Source: Trichuris trichiura | Taxonomy: Eukaryota > Nematoda > Enoplea > Trichinellida > Trichuridae | Assembly (NCBI GenBank): GCA_037903355.1 | Contig: JBAJFE010000014.1 | Location: 3,844,001 to 3,908,000 of the forward strand | Direction of reading: 5' to 3' | DNA length: 64,000 nt | Shown: one piece after another, positions 45,001-59,120 of the stretch | How positions within the stretch are numbered: position 1 is the first letter of the stretch | How the letters are laid out: every line of letters begins with the position of its first letter | The notes under the pieces: generated by a model | Databases searched by the model: none | Seen by the model: the letters and a program-made list of their open reading frames with translations, nothing else | What the model was told of the DNA's origin: nothing | Made by a program: the position numbers and the translations under genes

Positions 45001-48000
45001 CTTACCATTTACATATGTCTTCCAATTTTTAAAGAGGCTGAAGTTTTTGCTGAATCCTTCACTTTGTGTCCCGTACTAATTTCTTCCGCGGCTCTTTTCA
45101 TGCTGCCTTTTGTCATGCGTTTTATGTCCCAGTTTGAACAACTCTTAATTAGCTAAATCCTCAAAGCTTCCTTTCAGAATTTCCTTAGTGTCAAACTCCT
45201 TTTTAATCAGGATAAAGTTATGTTCATCTAAATCAAAAGTACGTCGGCTTTAAAATCTCTTCATTGTTGGTGCGCAAAACTTCTGATGTCATTACCAGAG
45301 TACCTGTCTTTTCCTAGTCCTAGCCCAGTGTTCATGCTTTATTTATGAAATCACCCCAAGCTCGCACAAGCTTCCTAATACAGTTAAAAATAATTCAATC
45401 ATTCGAAACTGGGTTAACGCTTTCACCAGTTATGTATATACAAAAAACAAACCGTAGAGGCTGCTTTAACTGGCTCATCTACTGAGAGAAACAAAGAAGT
45501 TAGCTTCAGAAGAGGACCATTTGGATACCGGAATAAAGATCAGGGCATGATCCTTACCATCATTCTTACGACGACTCAAGGTCTATCCTGAAACCTCCGT
45601 TTTACTAAGTCGCGTACGTCGTAAAGTTTCTTACTTCTTATTACGTACCAAGCTAATAGCAGGACAAAGATTCCTGTTATCCAAAGGCCAGGCTTCTGTT
45701 ATCAAAGAAGCTCAATTTTCCAATAAATTTGTGCTCATTGAAATCAGAAATGTTCAACCTGCGTTATTTTCTAACACGAACAAGTAATAACGGAGAAGGA
45801 AACGTGAAAGAAGATTGAAGCTTTCCAGAAGAGTTAAAGAGAATAACTATGTTCGTTAGTGAGGGGACAATAAATTGATACCAATCCATGAAGACAGAAA
45901 GGTTTCAAAACCCATGCCACCTTTCGTTGCCAATGAAGTTGTCTTCTACTTAAACGTGAGCTAGCTTCTTGAAACGAACGCTGACAAGGACTTGAACCCT
46001 GCATCCAATCATTTTCTTAGCCATGGCTTTTGGCATCGGTTTCCAATAATTGAAGCGTTTAATGTTCGAGATCAGACTAAGCAATATTCTGTCAGCGATT
46101 GAACTAAGAACAGTTCGCTTACTTTTGGGGAATCTTCGGATCTTATGTTGAAGAAAACATTAGAAATCAATGCATGAATGAACGAATGCACATGAGGGGG
46201 ACGACAAATAGGGAGCGGATATATAATACAGAAGAACCAGGCAAAGGAAAACTGCAGTCGAGTCGATAAGAAAAAGAGAACACAGCTCGAAAAGTGTTTT
46301 CGTCACTGTTGCCTGGCAAAATGCAATGAGCAATTGTTGCGAGGATCAAAAATCAGGAGAACTAGGAGCAGCGTCAAAATCGTTGAAACTCACAAGAATA
46401 GTAACAACAAGCGAAAGTACTAGGCACTTTTGGAAAAGTTTTGATTTCGCCAATGACTATAAGACGACTTATTCTTTTTACTTCTTCTGCTCTGGTTGGG
46501 TTGGAGCTTTCGAACCAAAAATAAGCCAGTAGCGAACTCATAGGAGAGATTATTATAAAACCCAGGTCAGTTCTACACTAATGCAGTCCTGGCCGTAGAG
46601 GTATCTGACATTATGTGAGGAATTCTGCAGAACACGCGTCGGTCCATGCAGTCCGCGTTGGTCCACCAGACTAATATAAGAGCGCTTTTTTAACCCCTAC
46701 GTAAAGGCCTTATATGAGTATAATGCGTTATTGCTAAATCATGGGCGATGTATTCGCAGTTCTCCGCAGATGCTCTGCAAGAGCTTTAGAATTCAGACCT
46801 GTCAGACAGCGAAACTGTGACATGTATTCGATGCCAAAATCAGCAAAAGAAAACGCACTGAGCCACAATTTTAATATACAGGCATTCAAGACAAACCAGA
46901 ATACAATTGACGATGAGCTCGTCCCAAAAATGGAATGCAATAAGCGATAAGAAGGGGTAGAGCAAAAGAGAACAGCACTATGGAGAAGGGATACCGCTCC
47001 CTGGTGTCGTAGGGAAGGTGAAGCCTGTAAACTTTACTGCCCGCTGTATCGGTAGGAAAGGACATCCGCTTTGTTCTCTTTCTGTTCAATTTTGCCTCTG
47101 CTCCAGCAAGTTTTCATTAGGGTCCTGATGATCCCCTGGCTCGGTAGTTCCAGGAACAGCATTTTTCTATCTGCTGCTACCAATCGTTATCGTTTGCATT
47201 CCAAGCGCGAAACTACTACTTCAAACGAGTTCGCTTACATGGACGCGACAGTTCTCTCTGACCTTGTATGTCACTGAGATTATCAAAGTCATTAAACGGC
47301 TTCCTCTCTAATTGGGCGAAAATGCATAGATTCATATGAACAGAATTCAAGATTGCAAAATCTGCGGCCAACAGTCTTCAAAGAGCTTTCTAAGGCTAGT
47401 GAGTGAAAACAGGAAAAAGTTGAGGCTTTGAACGCATCTCACTATTTAACTCCGACTGCTAAACGTGCGTGCCTTCTAGTCTACCAGCAGCTGAGGAGCT
47501 TGACTGCTCTAAAGCTAAGAGAGATCACTGCCCCTCGTCCAACGATGCGAATAGACCTGAGGCAGCTGCGAAGGGGGCTTGAGAAGTAACATTGTTCTAA
47601 GATGGGTTCGCTCAGGCAGAAATTTTCAGGCCATACAAAAAGTTGGCACGAAAAATCTACTTCTCAAAATGGCTGAAATATTGCTTCTTTGCGATTGTGA
47701 AAAGCATGGTAACGAAATGATGCCCAAACATTCGTTATAACCTAACAAAGTATCCAGTTGTAAAAATTCAGCCGAAGGAAAGCAGGCTAAATCAAGTTAG
47801 CGACGTTGTTAAAAGTACTGCCGCTCTTCCAGGGCATCTACTTTAGCACTCAAGGTAATTCCAGGGCCGTTCAAAGTGACTGAAAAAAAATTTTCATTCA
47901 AAAAATTCGGCTGTCAAATTGAGACGCTCTAGCCGGGAAGGCACTCATCGGGCAAACGCTGAGGTATGAAAAAAGAGGGACAATATGACCACAAAAAGGA

Positions 48001-48300
48001 AATTGAAGCAAGAAGACTGATACTTGATGACTCACATTTTCTCAAAACCCCTTACAATTGTTGACATAAAAGGTGAACGCACTTAAGTCAGAACGTAAGT
48101 CTCGTCGGTATTTACTTCAGTTGCCCTAGCAAAGTTACAAAAGATTAGCAGACCTGCGATTTTGAAGCTATGAAAGCTGTAGATAAGGGTGGGTGCCTCA
48201 TCCTCATTTTCTTAACGATTAGCAGGAACTTTGCCTCTGCGACGTTGCATTACGCTTTGACTCCATTCTGGCGTTGGTGACAGAGACTCATTGATGCATG
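42020..48300. other. Gene-poor stretch
   Basis: About 6.3 kb with no gene I can support. A minus-strand stretch at 43682-43836 (ALTDLAWPPANMPLAFITP..., after a CTGCAG acceptor) reads like a terminal exon but I do not recognise it. A 65-codon ATG frame at 42615-42812 is also unassigned. The rest has only short frames. Confidence 0.35.
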
Positions 48301-48309
48301 CGCTCTTTG

Positions 48310-49220
48310 TTTGGAAAAAATATCTCAGCCTGCGCAGAGCAGAACGATAATTTTTGAAATTCTCGAACGGGAAATTGACATATTGATTAAGCGACTGCCA
48401 GGACGTCTTTTACGTCTGAATCTAGACTCAATGCATGAAAGGATTGAGTATAACGGCGGACAAACAACACGCCAGTTGGCAATAGCTTTATGCTGCTCCC
48501 TGACGACTGTAGTATGTAGCTCAAGGAAGCTTTGTTACGCTAACGTGCTGGGCGAAGGATTTGGCGCAAGAGAGCAGTAATAGAATAGTCGACTGCGCTA
48601 CTGAACTCCTCACGAAGCATCAGACATTTGCGTAGAGGGACATTTTTATCAGGAGAAATGAACTTTAAGTTCTATATTTTTCATCCAAGCAGACCCACCA
48701 CTGGCTTCCCTCTGGTTCCGCAGCGCAAACTGCAGTTAAAACTAATAGACACCAGAAAAGGCTTTTGCTTCGTGTTTGGTGGAGTGCACGCTGCGTTGAT
48801 CATTGGAACGTGTTTCTAGGAGAGAGAACAATGAGAGCTGAAGAGTGAGAAACATCTAATAAGACGTTAGCGCAAACTCGGTTGAGATCTCAACTGGAAC
48901 AGTCAACGTTTTCTCCAGCACAACTAAGTGAGACAAATAGGCCTTCAAACAAACTCGCTGGTTTCTGAATGTATGCAGCTGAGAAGTAATCTGCCCTTCT
49001 CCCCAGACTTTCCTCCCTCAGATGAACATGTCATTTGTTCTTTCAAAAACTATCGCCGTTTCTACGCCTTTTCGCTGGGAAAAAGTTTAGAAATAGCGAC
49101 GACATTAGAAAGCATGCTGTCAGTCTTTTTTCAGTCCAAGCTGGCCTTCTTCTACAGCGACGCTATCGCGGACTTGTCCAATAGATCCAGCTTAAAAGTA
49201 ATAACGGTGAATACTTAATC
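48310..49220 (+). pseudogene. Decayed mariner transposase
   Basis: Plus-strand pieces in sense order. 48311-48580 carries the helix-turn-helix NGGQTTRQLAIAL...LCYANVLG (mariner 'RQTTRELAE...LGYVNKLG'). 48580-48819 resembles the first catalytic block and ends VFGGVHAALIIGTC (for 'CVWWDWKGI...'). 48928-49218 has LPFSPDFPPSDEHVICSFKN (for 'PYSPDLAPSDYHLF') and FFQSKLAFFYSDAIADL. Several stops and frameshifts, and the aspartate pair is not intact. Inverted ends were not located. Confidence 0.72.
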
Positions 49221-50870
49221 AATTCTATGCCACTTTCGATACTGTATTCGATCACTGCAAGTTTATTTGATTTTGACATGAACCTCATAGTACCGATAGG
49301 ATTTGCGTTCCAACCTAATATGTAAAGCAGTGTTTCTTAGAGGGAAATATCGCCCCCCCAACAGGCCGTTCCGGTCTCCGAGGGATGGAAGCCAAAAGCG
49401 ATGGAAGGGCGAGGGCACATGGTCAGGCATGGAGGTGACTTGAATCGTCTGAAAGCGACGAAAAGCCGAGGGGGCAATGCAGTGCTTGGGACTGTCGCAA
49501 TTCGCTTAAGAAGAAAGCCATCGCCTCTTGATGCAATAACTGTCTACTATGCAGAAAGTCGCGAGCTAAAACTTGCTGTTTACCTGTGCCGGTGCACAGG
49601 AAGAGGTAAAAGGCAGACGACTTTTGAAAAGGCGTCAGTACTTCAAGTACTTTTTTAGCCAGAAAAAGTCACTTCGGCATCAATCACAGGTGCCTTTACG
49701 TAGCTTTGCGTTGGAACCACACGTGTCACTGTTGGTCGCCTGATTGCCCTGAGTTAGCAGATGTAAGTATTCCCTAAACGACCTGTGGCTGCGTGTTACC
49801 AACACGTGTCCAAAAATTAGTTTCGCTTCGGCAGCCGCAAATTAGTCATTAGCACTTAGCTGAAAAACCTCAAAACCTCATTCGGTTGTTTGTTCTGCTT
49901 TGAGGAAATAAATGGAGGTATTTCAACCCAATGCATGAATCTGCGTGATCTGCACGTGAGCAAAGAAAAGCAGAGTATTAAAAACAGCCAGCGAAACGAA
50001 ATGAACAGCAGCAGGCATCCGCAGAGGACGTTCATCTGAAAACTATTTGTCAGAGGTAGGAGCAATGTGAACTCCGGAAGAATACTCAGTCCCCTAACAG
50101 TAAGCAAAGATGATCACCGTCACGGTAGGAAAGCGCTAACTGGCAGCCCATGTTGCAGTACTGATCCTAGGCACAGCTATTGGCGAAGGTCATCCCAACC
50201 TGGCCAACCGCCTGAAGTGAGACAGACCGTGCAATGGAAAATTAGGAACCAGCTCTACAACCTGCGCTGCCGAAACGAAGGTCAAAAAATCACTGCCCAA
50301 AAAAGGGCGTGAAGCAAAAATCCAATCCACAGTGGACGATGACAGTCCCTAGGTGGCGATAACAACGTCTGGTCGGGGGAGGGAGCATTGGCAGGCGAAG
50401 ATTGGGAAGTATTGACGAAGTTTACTATCCTACTCAGATTTCTAAAATGCTGGAAATCGATTCCATCAAGTGAAACTAAAGCTTTTGATAAGTAACGTGC
50501 TGAAGTTACTGCTCTCATTGTTAAATGACCCCTGAAATGATAAAAACGCTTTGAAAATAAGGAAACACGCTTCGGTATTACAGGACAAGTTTCGAAGATT
50601 AGAGGTGAGTGAGCAGGAATGTGCAGGAACCTGTTGCCATTACTGGCTTCAGTACAAGGAACGGCATAAAAGAAATAGCTCATCAAAGTGGGTAATAATT
50701 ATTATGAGTTATTCTTTGTGACCTTTATTAATAAACAACCGCACAAAAGCCCAACAACCAGGTCGGTTTTCAACACCTCTTGATAGAAGTGTACACCTCA
50801 CAACTCAGACGAACAGCAATGGTGGCCCGGGTTCACCCGTTTAATACGGTCCTTTGAACACAATAATAAT
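49221..50870. other. No gene supported; possible hAT end and one hypothetical ORF
   Basis: At 49328 gcagtgtttct followed by a CCCCCCC run and later gagggggc is reminiscent of hAT-type MITE ends, but the partner end was not found. A 134-codon minus frame at 50282-50686 ends in a hydrophobic segment (LWIGFLLHALFWAVIF); no ATG-anchored family match. Confidence 0.3.
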
Positions 50871-51145
50871 GGTTGGTAGGTCTTCTACGGCTTTTCCCGT
50901 TTATTCATGTCTGTACTGGTCTCCGTAATTAAACGAAACAACTGCTCAACCAACGGATGGATGAGCAATTATTAAGAAAAATTGTACAGGATGGATTTTC
51001 TTAATAATCGCTCAACCACCCGTTGGTAGAGCAGTTGTTTCGTTTCATTACAGAGATCAACACGGACACAAATGAATGGGAAAAGTCGTAGAAGACCTAC
51101 CAACCATGAAACATCACCCCGTTACGAAGCATCCAGTATTCAAGA
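50871..51145. mobile_element. Foldback element FB1 (Penelope-related) with 11-bp direct repeats
   Basis: Arms 50871-50988 and 50989-51105 are inverted copies (about 85% by eye) starting ggttggtaggtcttctacgg and containing ccaacggatggatgagcaat. An 11-base sequence acaataataat occurs immediately left (50860-50870) and again at 51146-51156, so the insertion probably spans 50871-51145 with a target duplication. The arm sequence is shared with the foldback at 61.5 kb and the hammerhead-bearing fragment at 4.7 kb. No coding frame. Confidence 0.7.
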
Positions 51146-54100
51146 ACAATAATAATTGTGAATATAAAATTATTAAATTTCTGTTTCCTTACAAAGAAAA
51201 TGGAAGAAAGTGACGGAAAGATTTGTCACTAACTCCTCAAAGCAGGTTCACTGACTGTTACTGGCAAACAGTTGCTGCGATTGGAAAGGAGAAGAGAAAA
51301 ATGGTCAAAACTTGAAGTTGAGAAATCGACAGCTCAGTTTCACCCGCCACGGAACTGGAAGCGTGGAAACGCGCATTTCACGTTTAATCTCAAAGCAAAG
51401 GAAGTCACTCCTGAGTTTGGACGTTCTTCAAAAGCGCTTTAAAAGGCTTCTTCATCTCTAAGCAGTGGATAAAGCGTGAATAAAAGTTTTAATGCAGTCA
51501 GCTTCAGCTACGCACTAATGTTCTCCAACCCGCAGATCTTGGAAGTTTTTTATGAGAAAGCCAGTTTCATTGTAACAAAGGGTACTGCATTGACCAATGG
51601 CTACAGCTCAGAATGCTCTTATTCTCGTTTGGCGTTAAGTAAAAGGGACTATTAAAAATAATCATAAAGAAAAACTAAGCTACGAACAGGTTTTGGTAGT
51701 ATTGAGATTTCTCACCCTCTTTTATCTATGTAGTTTTAAAGTCAACGAGTGAATTGCCCGCGTGTGCTAAGTTAACCATGGTGCTTTCTTACCGCTGGTA
51801 ACGCTAATACAATGCAGTTGCGTCAGCGCAAGAAACAAAATCTCTAGAACTTTGTCCGCACCAGGAACATATGAAATATACAGAAAAACCATTAAGGACA
51901 CTATCTTATTTTTCAGGAAATGTGGACTCTCATGCTGGTCAGAACAAAGCCATAAATGAAGAACCGCTGATCAAGTCTGAACAGCTTTTTAGTGACCACC
52001 TATCGCAATAACGTCTTGTCTGTAATAGAATTATTATTTGCTACCAATTTTAGGATTCGTTGTGAATTAACGGGACTAGGATTGGCTTCGAATATTCTTC
52101 TTTTGACGCTGCTGAAATAATGACAGGAAATGCCACACTTGCGCAGAACAAATTTTTTAAAGTGATGAATTATCCGTTCACCAAAGAAACATTTTTTCTA
52201 CGTTACACTATTTTCGGCAAATCTGCTTAGTAACGGTAAATTGCTTGCCCCATGGTATCGTGCTTTTGAGATGGCCGTCTCATCAACAACAGTCAGCAGC
52301 TAGGTTATGTTAAAGGAATTCTAGTGCCTATTTTGGTTGCTTAACCATACACGTACACGAAAAGATAATAGCGCGTCAGACTGCTGATATAAATGGGAAA
52401 GAACTGAACGATTAGCAAACCAAAACTTTCATTTTATGAACTCCAGATACTCGCCTGGTCTCTTTAAATAGTAATTGATCCAAAAATCCACTTTGGTAAG
52501 ATGGACTTCAATTTCGATATTCCGAAATTTATGTGAAACGATACATGGGCCGTTCTATGTATGCTGGAAGAAACAAATATCACATGTGACCGTTGCAACG
52601 TATCTCGCTCTCCTCTCATAAAAGGTCTGCAAACTTACTCTGAGAAACAGTGATCAGATGGTTATCCATATTTTTAATTTTCAGTTATCAATGAGAAACC
52701 GTTCCAATTAAGATTATTTAAGGATACTCTTTTTCCGCCCAGTTTTGCACTTGCTTCTTGCTGAATCACCACAAATACGGATCTCCAATCTATTCTTAAT
52801 GCCAAAAGGGAAAATGCGTTTTGATTATGTCTGATGTAGATGTGGTAATAAACTCTGGTCCTCAGAATTTTGTTGATTTGGAACTCGTTTACAACTGATG
52901 AGTTCTTCTGACCTGACGTTCAACTAGCGGACCGTTCATTAGACTTTTTGCACCAGTTGTTATGTGAGCTTAGAAAAGTTAGGCTTTTACCAAGAAGAGC
53001 CCAAGATTAATTCCTGTCTGGGAATTAATCTTTTGGAAGTGTAACGTGCGCTTGTGTACCAGCTTTACTGACTTTTTGTGCGAAATAAGTTGGAGCTGGC
53101 ATATCCGGCGCGCGACTGTAAACTTAATTACAAGTAAGCAAATTTTTATACCTGATTTTAAGTTGAGCCGACTTTTGTATAGCGCAAAACTAAAATAAGA
53201 TTGAAATTCCCTTGTTTCAAACTAAACCATTCCAGTTAAAATTTAGGTCTGTTGCCACAGTTACATAATTACTAAAATATCCTTTCTTCCATCTCATCCG
53301 TTCTTTAAATGAAAACTGGTAAGAAGAGACCCGCAGGTACCGCTGCTTTATTCTAATTTTATCCTACCTTAAACAGAGCTCACCCTCACACCATACAAGA
53401 AAAGCTAAGTGCGCGTAACAAAATATCCACAGAATAGTAACAGATGTCTTTTAACTTCAGTTTTGTCTGAGAAGCTGTCTTGAGTCTAATATTAATACTT
53501 ATAAATTTGCACCAGCTAGTTCCGTGAATACCTGCACTTAGATGAAACATCTTCCCATTCAGTCATGCAATTCTAAGTGCTGGTGCTGTATGCCATTAGT
53601 CTCAGATTCTCTATTTTGCAAAGCATTACTTTTTCAGCCGCTGCTTTCTCTTCCGCGACTTCCATTGAGGTTCCTGAAATTTATTTCCGGAAACTTCATC
53701 CTAGCTCTCTGCCACAAAATCCACTCGTAAAAATGAACTTTAACTGAAATATAAAGGCAGTATCGTAGTATCCTGGCCCCGTCTTCAGCGAAAGTGACAA
53801 AATCACAGCCGTTGATCACCTTAAGAAAAGAGGCTGAACGCTGCGGAAAATAAAACTGAGTTTGCAAAGGTTCCACCGACCAAGGGTAATAAAATGTTGG
53901 TCGAACCTTTTAAGAGGCATCTTTACCGCAGCACTTCAGTCATCTGAGTTTCGCGACGGAAAGAATCGTCACTTATACTACCATAAAAGCCACTCAAGTT
54001 GTAAGCTGGTTACTTCTCGAAAGAATCATCCCTATTTTCTTAATCTGCTACTTTCAGCATGCTGCGATTTTTACGTACCCGTAAACCACTCCCCGTGCAA

Positions 54101-54726
54101 ACTACTACAGTTTCATAGGGTAGACGGTGGTCGGCGCAATACCACTATTTCCTTAAACAATTACCACCTGGTCGTCGTCAGTACACAGTCACATTTTCTC
54201 ATTTCCCTGCCGTGATTGCAGCGTTATGTATCGTCACAACCCGGTCCCCTTGGTCAAGGTATCCATCACACGAGAATACACTAACCAATTTGGAAGACGG
54301 AACGCACCAGGCGGCACAACAATAGGCACAGAAACTTAAAGAAATGCGTTTGCTCGCCGACCTGGAACTACCATTCCTACTTCGAATTCTCCGTGTCACT
54401 GTAAAGCCTAACCAGCTAATCTTTACGTGCCCCATGGGTGACAGGGCATTCCGCGGCAGTACTTGTTCGTAGTACTGATTCACCAAGACAAGTGTGCGGA
54501 ATTTTTTAAGTTGACTTACCAATTATTATACACTGCAATTAAAGAGGAATCGTAACGGAAGGAATAAAATAAAAGGGATTGGAGAAAACTGGTCAACATA
54601 GAAAGGTTGTAGGTACAGTAGACTCAGCTGAATAGATTAGTGTCAGTACGTTTTTTACTCAATTGCACAACATCTATTGAAGATCTACTAAATGGCGAGG
54701 TGCATAAAAATAACGAAATTGTAAAA
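51146..54726. other. Gene-poor stretch
   Basis: No recognised exon, RNA gene or repeat. Frames near 53.9 kb (+) and 54.2-54.5 kb (-) exceed 100 codons but lack a convincing start and family, and overlap each other on opposite strands. Confidence 0.35.
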
Positions 54727-56872
54727 TCATCCATAAGGATTTACGGAGGCTAGAATGCTTCTTGAAAAAAGTGTCAGTTCTAGTCTGGTGCTTGTTCCTA
54801 TTAAAAACATAAGCAGTAAGGGAGGCCCCTTCGCGCTAGCTACCCTGCTGAGCATCCTGAGCATCTTTGGGCATTTTTCAGCAGCAAAACACTTCAGCTG
54901 TACTAACATGCGCCCGACGTCCCATTCCTTCAGCTTTTGTATCATTTCCATCACATTGTCATTTTTCTCCTCTGCAGCGCCTCCTGCACTACTTGCTTCT
55001 ACGCACATTCCTACTTCGGCTAGTATAGACTGGAAGATTGCTTGTGGGTCGAGTTCGCTAGAAGTGGCCACCTCATCATCCACTGCAACTAAGTCTTCGA
55101 AATCTACTCCTTCAAACTGTGCCTCGCGAGTCAGACTATCAGGCTGGAGCTCGACATCATCCTCTTCGTCTCTGGGGAATCCAGCTCTCTTGAAGCACCT
55201 CCTTATTGCCTTCGGATGAACCCTATTCCAGGAAAAGCTCATCCAAAATACGGGGTCCGAAGCATGAATGAACGTAGCAGTGGAAGTTGCTCCCACAGAT
55301 GAGCTGGTGACTTCTGCTTTGCTTATGACACACTGCGAAAGCTGGGTCCTGTATTTCGCTTTAAATGTTTTAATTACTTTTTGATCTAGACTAGACGCAG
55401 AATTTTTGAGAAAGTGTTTGGACGCAGGAGTTTCAACGGGACGTTGTGAGGTGCCTCACGCAGGGATGGCTTAGACAGTTGTCTACTACCAATAAAATGG
55501 AAGGGATGGCTCAGACAGTTTCATTCGCTTTATCTGTCGGTCGACACTCCTTACCCACTCTTCAAATATAGCGACTGTCGTCCAGACGCATTTATTTGAT
55601 CTCCAAGTGACAGGGAGGTCGTCAAGCATCAAGTTCTTAAAGGCGCAGGATTTTGCTGGCCTACCAATGACTAATGGATTCAAGTTCTCCCCAGTTGCGC
55701 TAGCGCAAAGAAGCACAGTGAAGCGTTCCTTGGAGAGTCACCCGCTCTTGCATTTGTCGTTTTTTAGTATAAGCCTTCTATCAGGCATAGCCTCGAAGAA
55801 CAAACTGCATTCATCAGCGCTGTAAATATCTTCCTCCTTGAAGCCATTGACGAAATAACGAAACCTCGCGATGAAGTTTTCTAAGACCTCGACGGGAACT
55901 TCGTTAGATCAGCGCATAAGATTGGGAAATTTATGACGGAGCTTGAACTTCTCGAGCCAACCGCTTGACGCTTGGACGCCTGTCAACCTGAATTTCAGGG
56001 CGAATCTTCTAGCAATTCCTTGGATCATTGGGCCAGGGATCCGTGCATTAGCTGTTTTCATTTGCTTAAACCAACTTAACGCAGCTTCATTGACTCGGTC
56101 AGAGGAGGTTCTGCTCCTTTTTCGCTGCACGTCTCCTCTTTCCTTATCATATCTTTCCAAGTATTCACGTTTACTGCTCTGGGTGTTGGTAGCGGTAGTC
56201 TTGCTGACACGGAACCGTTCCGCTAAGTTTCTTTGACTGTTGATTTCGAGAAAGCAGTTAAGATGGACTCTTTCCTTCAGTGCCAACTCTCTCGATTCTA
56301 TCCGTTCAGCTATAGTGAAACTCGTAACCAGTTCGGTGGCTATTACTGCGTAAGCCAGAATATCTTTACTCACGAAGACACGTTAAGGCCACCTTCCGCA
56401 CGGGTACAGCAAAGCGAATGAATAAAATTCAGCTCAACTCGAACGAATACAATTAGGCACGATTCGTCATATTTCATTCCATCGGAGAATGCTGCCGGCG
56501 CCTAGGTGGGAAGTTATGCAAACGAGGAAATGCGCAAGCTGCGCCAGCAAGCATGGAAAAAGCACCGTCAAGGCAACGGAACCGGTTCTGTTATCAGGAA
56601 TCTCCAATGCCTAGTAATGAAAAACTTCGTTATGTTGAGAAATAGAACATTCAGGCACTGATGGTTAACAGCTCCTAGGAACTGACGCAGAGCAAAGTGA
56701 AGTGGTCAACTTATAGAGAGCAAACTAACATTGGCTTGATATTCCGCGTCATTGCTAGAGTAGTCAACTTCCCATTTACGGAGGTGGTTAACGTGCAGAG
56801 GTTGTCCTTGCGTTTATTTACGTGCTGACCAACCAACTTGTCAAAGTTCGGTCAACTTTGGAAGTTCCACTG
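54727..56872 (-). mobile_element. Decayed Tigger/pogo DNA transposon
   Basis: Minus-strand transposase in three broken frames. 56373-55909 is the CENP-B-type DNA-binding part (RNLAERFRVSKTTATNTQ, SSGWLEKFKLRHKFPN). 55716-55486 is the DDE block (ATGENLNPLVIGRPAKS). 55296-54727 is the C-terminal part (FSWNRVHPKAIRRCFKRAGF, then an acidic region). The right end at 56872 is an inverted terminus, cagtggaacttcc on the minus strand followed by TA, with ggtcaac repeats like those of the MITE at 37.8 kb. The left terminus was not found. Frameshifts make it non-autonomous. Confidence 0.82.
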
Positions 56873-59120
56873 TAATTTCAACGGGTAGCATTTCCGTATC
56901 ACCATTATGCCAAATAAAATAATTGGAGAATTAAACGACTTGCAGTTTTCTTCCTTTCAGTGCAAATCCTACATTTCTTTCTTTCTATTCACTAAATTTC
57001 TTCATTCTTGCCATCACAGGTGACTTTCACTGCTTCTGCATTTATCACCCGTAAGAATGAGTTAAGTCTGGAAGGCTGATGCTCCATGGATTTACTACTG
57101 CTGCGTTTTCGAAAAAATTCTTTGCTTAATAAATTTTAAAAACACACTGACTTCCTTGGCTTTTAATTCTCCTGTTTATTCATCTGCTTATACTACTTCG
57201 TTTTTTTTCACGTTCCTATTCATTTCGTTTTGACATGTACGCGCGAGCTTTGCAATTATGCTTTTAGCGGAAGAAAGTCCCTCTTCTCAAAACAGTGTTT
57301 GCCATCTTTATCTTGTAGTCGCCATGCTCTGGTGTGAATTCGCAGAGACTTAGTTTAATAACCAGAAACAAGATAACTAGAGGAGCGGCAACTAACTAGC
57401 ATACGTATGCGGGTGTGCGAGAGAGAGAAAAAGAGAGAGCAGAGAAAGCTGCTAACAGGTAGTACAGGTGGAGGCGCAATTTTGACTACGCGCCTGGACC
57501 GGCTGCTACACTCCAACTTTAAATTTTTTATTTCTGTTATTCAGGGCTGCTGATGGGACAGGACGTAAGAGCTCTCAGAAATAAAGGATGAGAAAACGAG
57601 CGGGTGATATTTCGAATATGTAATAAAAGTAACGAGGCTAACATTACCAGTTAATACGCCGCTACAGTAGAGACAATTGTAGACTATTCGTGGTTTCACT
57701 TTGAAAAGCAATGCCCTTCTATTGAATCTAGTGCGTAGTTATGCGACATTTAGTTTCCTTTGTTTGTTTTGCTGTAATAAAACAATATGTACACGTGGTC
57801 TATTATCAAAGACCAATACAGCCTCTACGAAACTTAAAGGCGATCGGTAACGTTGCACTGAAACACAGAAATAAAATTTTATTGTGGCCTTAGTTCTGTT
57901 AGGTGCGCATCCTCGCTATTAATTTTATGAAAAAGGATTATTTTACTCATCTGCTTGAAATTGTGCTACCCGGGCAGCGCTTATGCGGATACGTCACAGC
58001 ACTGCGATGTTAACGTAAAAATACTTTCATTGTTCCCGTTGCACGTGTCAACGGAAGAATGGAGCTACAGGTACTCAGCTGCTTCAGTCCTCAGCGGTGA
58101 TTTGGTAAAGCGCAGGCCCATGAATACGATCTTCGTCCAAGAGGGAGCGACATGTACGCTGTTTGTCAATTATGATGATGGTGCCCAACCGCCGGGATAA
58201 ACATGCAGCTGCAACCACTTTTGATCTGCACGTAAAACGGTCACCAGTACGTCCACAGTAAAGTTAGACTACACGGAAAACCCTCTGCCGGGTGAAGAGC
58301 AGGCAGCAGCTATTCTCATAAGCTGTGGACAGGAGTCCCTGAACTTCCTACATAACACGAACAGTTGTTCCCGAGAATACAAGAACGGCTGTCCCTGTAG
58401 GCTTCGCTTTTCCCGTTTTTATTTCACAACTTACATTTCCTTACCACCAGGTGACTGATGACAGGTAACCCCTGCCATAGTGCTCAGTTCGCGCCAAAGT
58501 TGGAGCGCTGCAGCGACCTTTTCTGGTCTGGTGAATGGCGCTGCATCAATTATGAGATTATCCCACGTGTTATTACCCAATCATCTTAGCAGGCGCGCAA
58601 GGGGTCCTACTGCGTGACCTGCTATGCAATCATTCGGCGGACGGTTACATTAAGGGCAAAACAGCAAAAAGACTTACAAAAAGATGACTCAGAGGAGAAG
58701 CAATGATAAAAGCAACGCAGAAAGAAACTTTGCTGATACGTTATTCCATCCGACAGGCAAAATGTTTTTCACTGAAGTCTTCAATACAGCCTACCTTTTA
58801 TTGCATATGTTTCCTCGGGAAAGCATTCGTTTCCCGTCGTACCTGAGTCAACCTTGGAGAAAAAGTATGCGTTTGAAACGACTCTCTTCAAACATACGCA
58901 CTGAACCTTGTTAGACTCATTTTTGCCAAAACTTCGGTCATCTCGTTTGTCGAATTTTAAATCCACTTCGCTGACTCCACTTTTTATGCCGTTTACTTTA
59001 GCTAACGCCGGGTAGTGCACTGTGACAGCAAAACGATAAAGAAAAGCAGCAAAGCCAGCTTTGCCACAGGGAGCAGAGTCAACACGACCATAGAGCAACT
59101 TATTTCTTCTCTCTGGAATG
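56873..59120. other. Intergenic; short (GA)-rich microsatellite only
   Basis: Imperfect gagaga run at about 57418-57445. The rest shows no coding exon or known repeat on either strand. Confidence 0.45.

Noticed and set aside
45975..46060. tRNA-like B box (ggttcaagtcc on the minus strand)
   Set aside because: No matching A box, anticodon arm or acceptor stem pairing upstream; a chance match.
54755..55219. 154-codon plus-strand ORF rich in Ser
   Set aside because: Shadow of the Tigger transposase C-terminal frame on the opposite strand.
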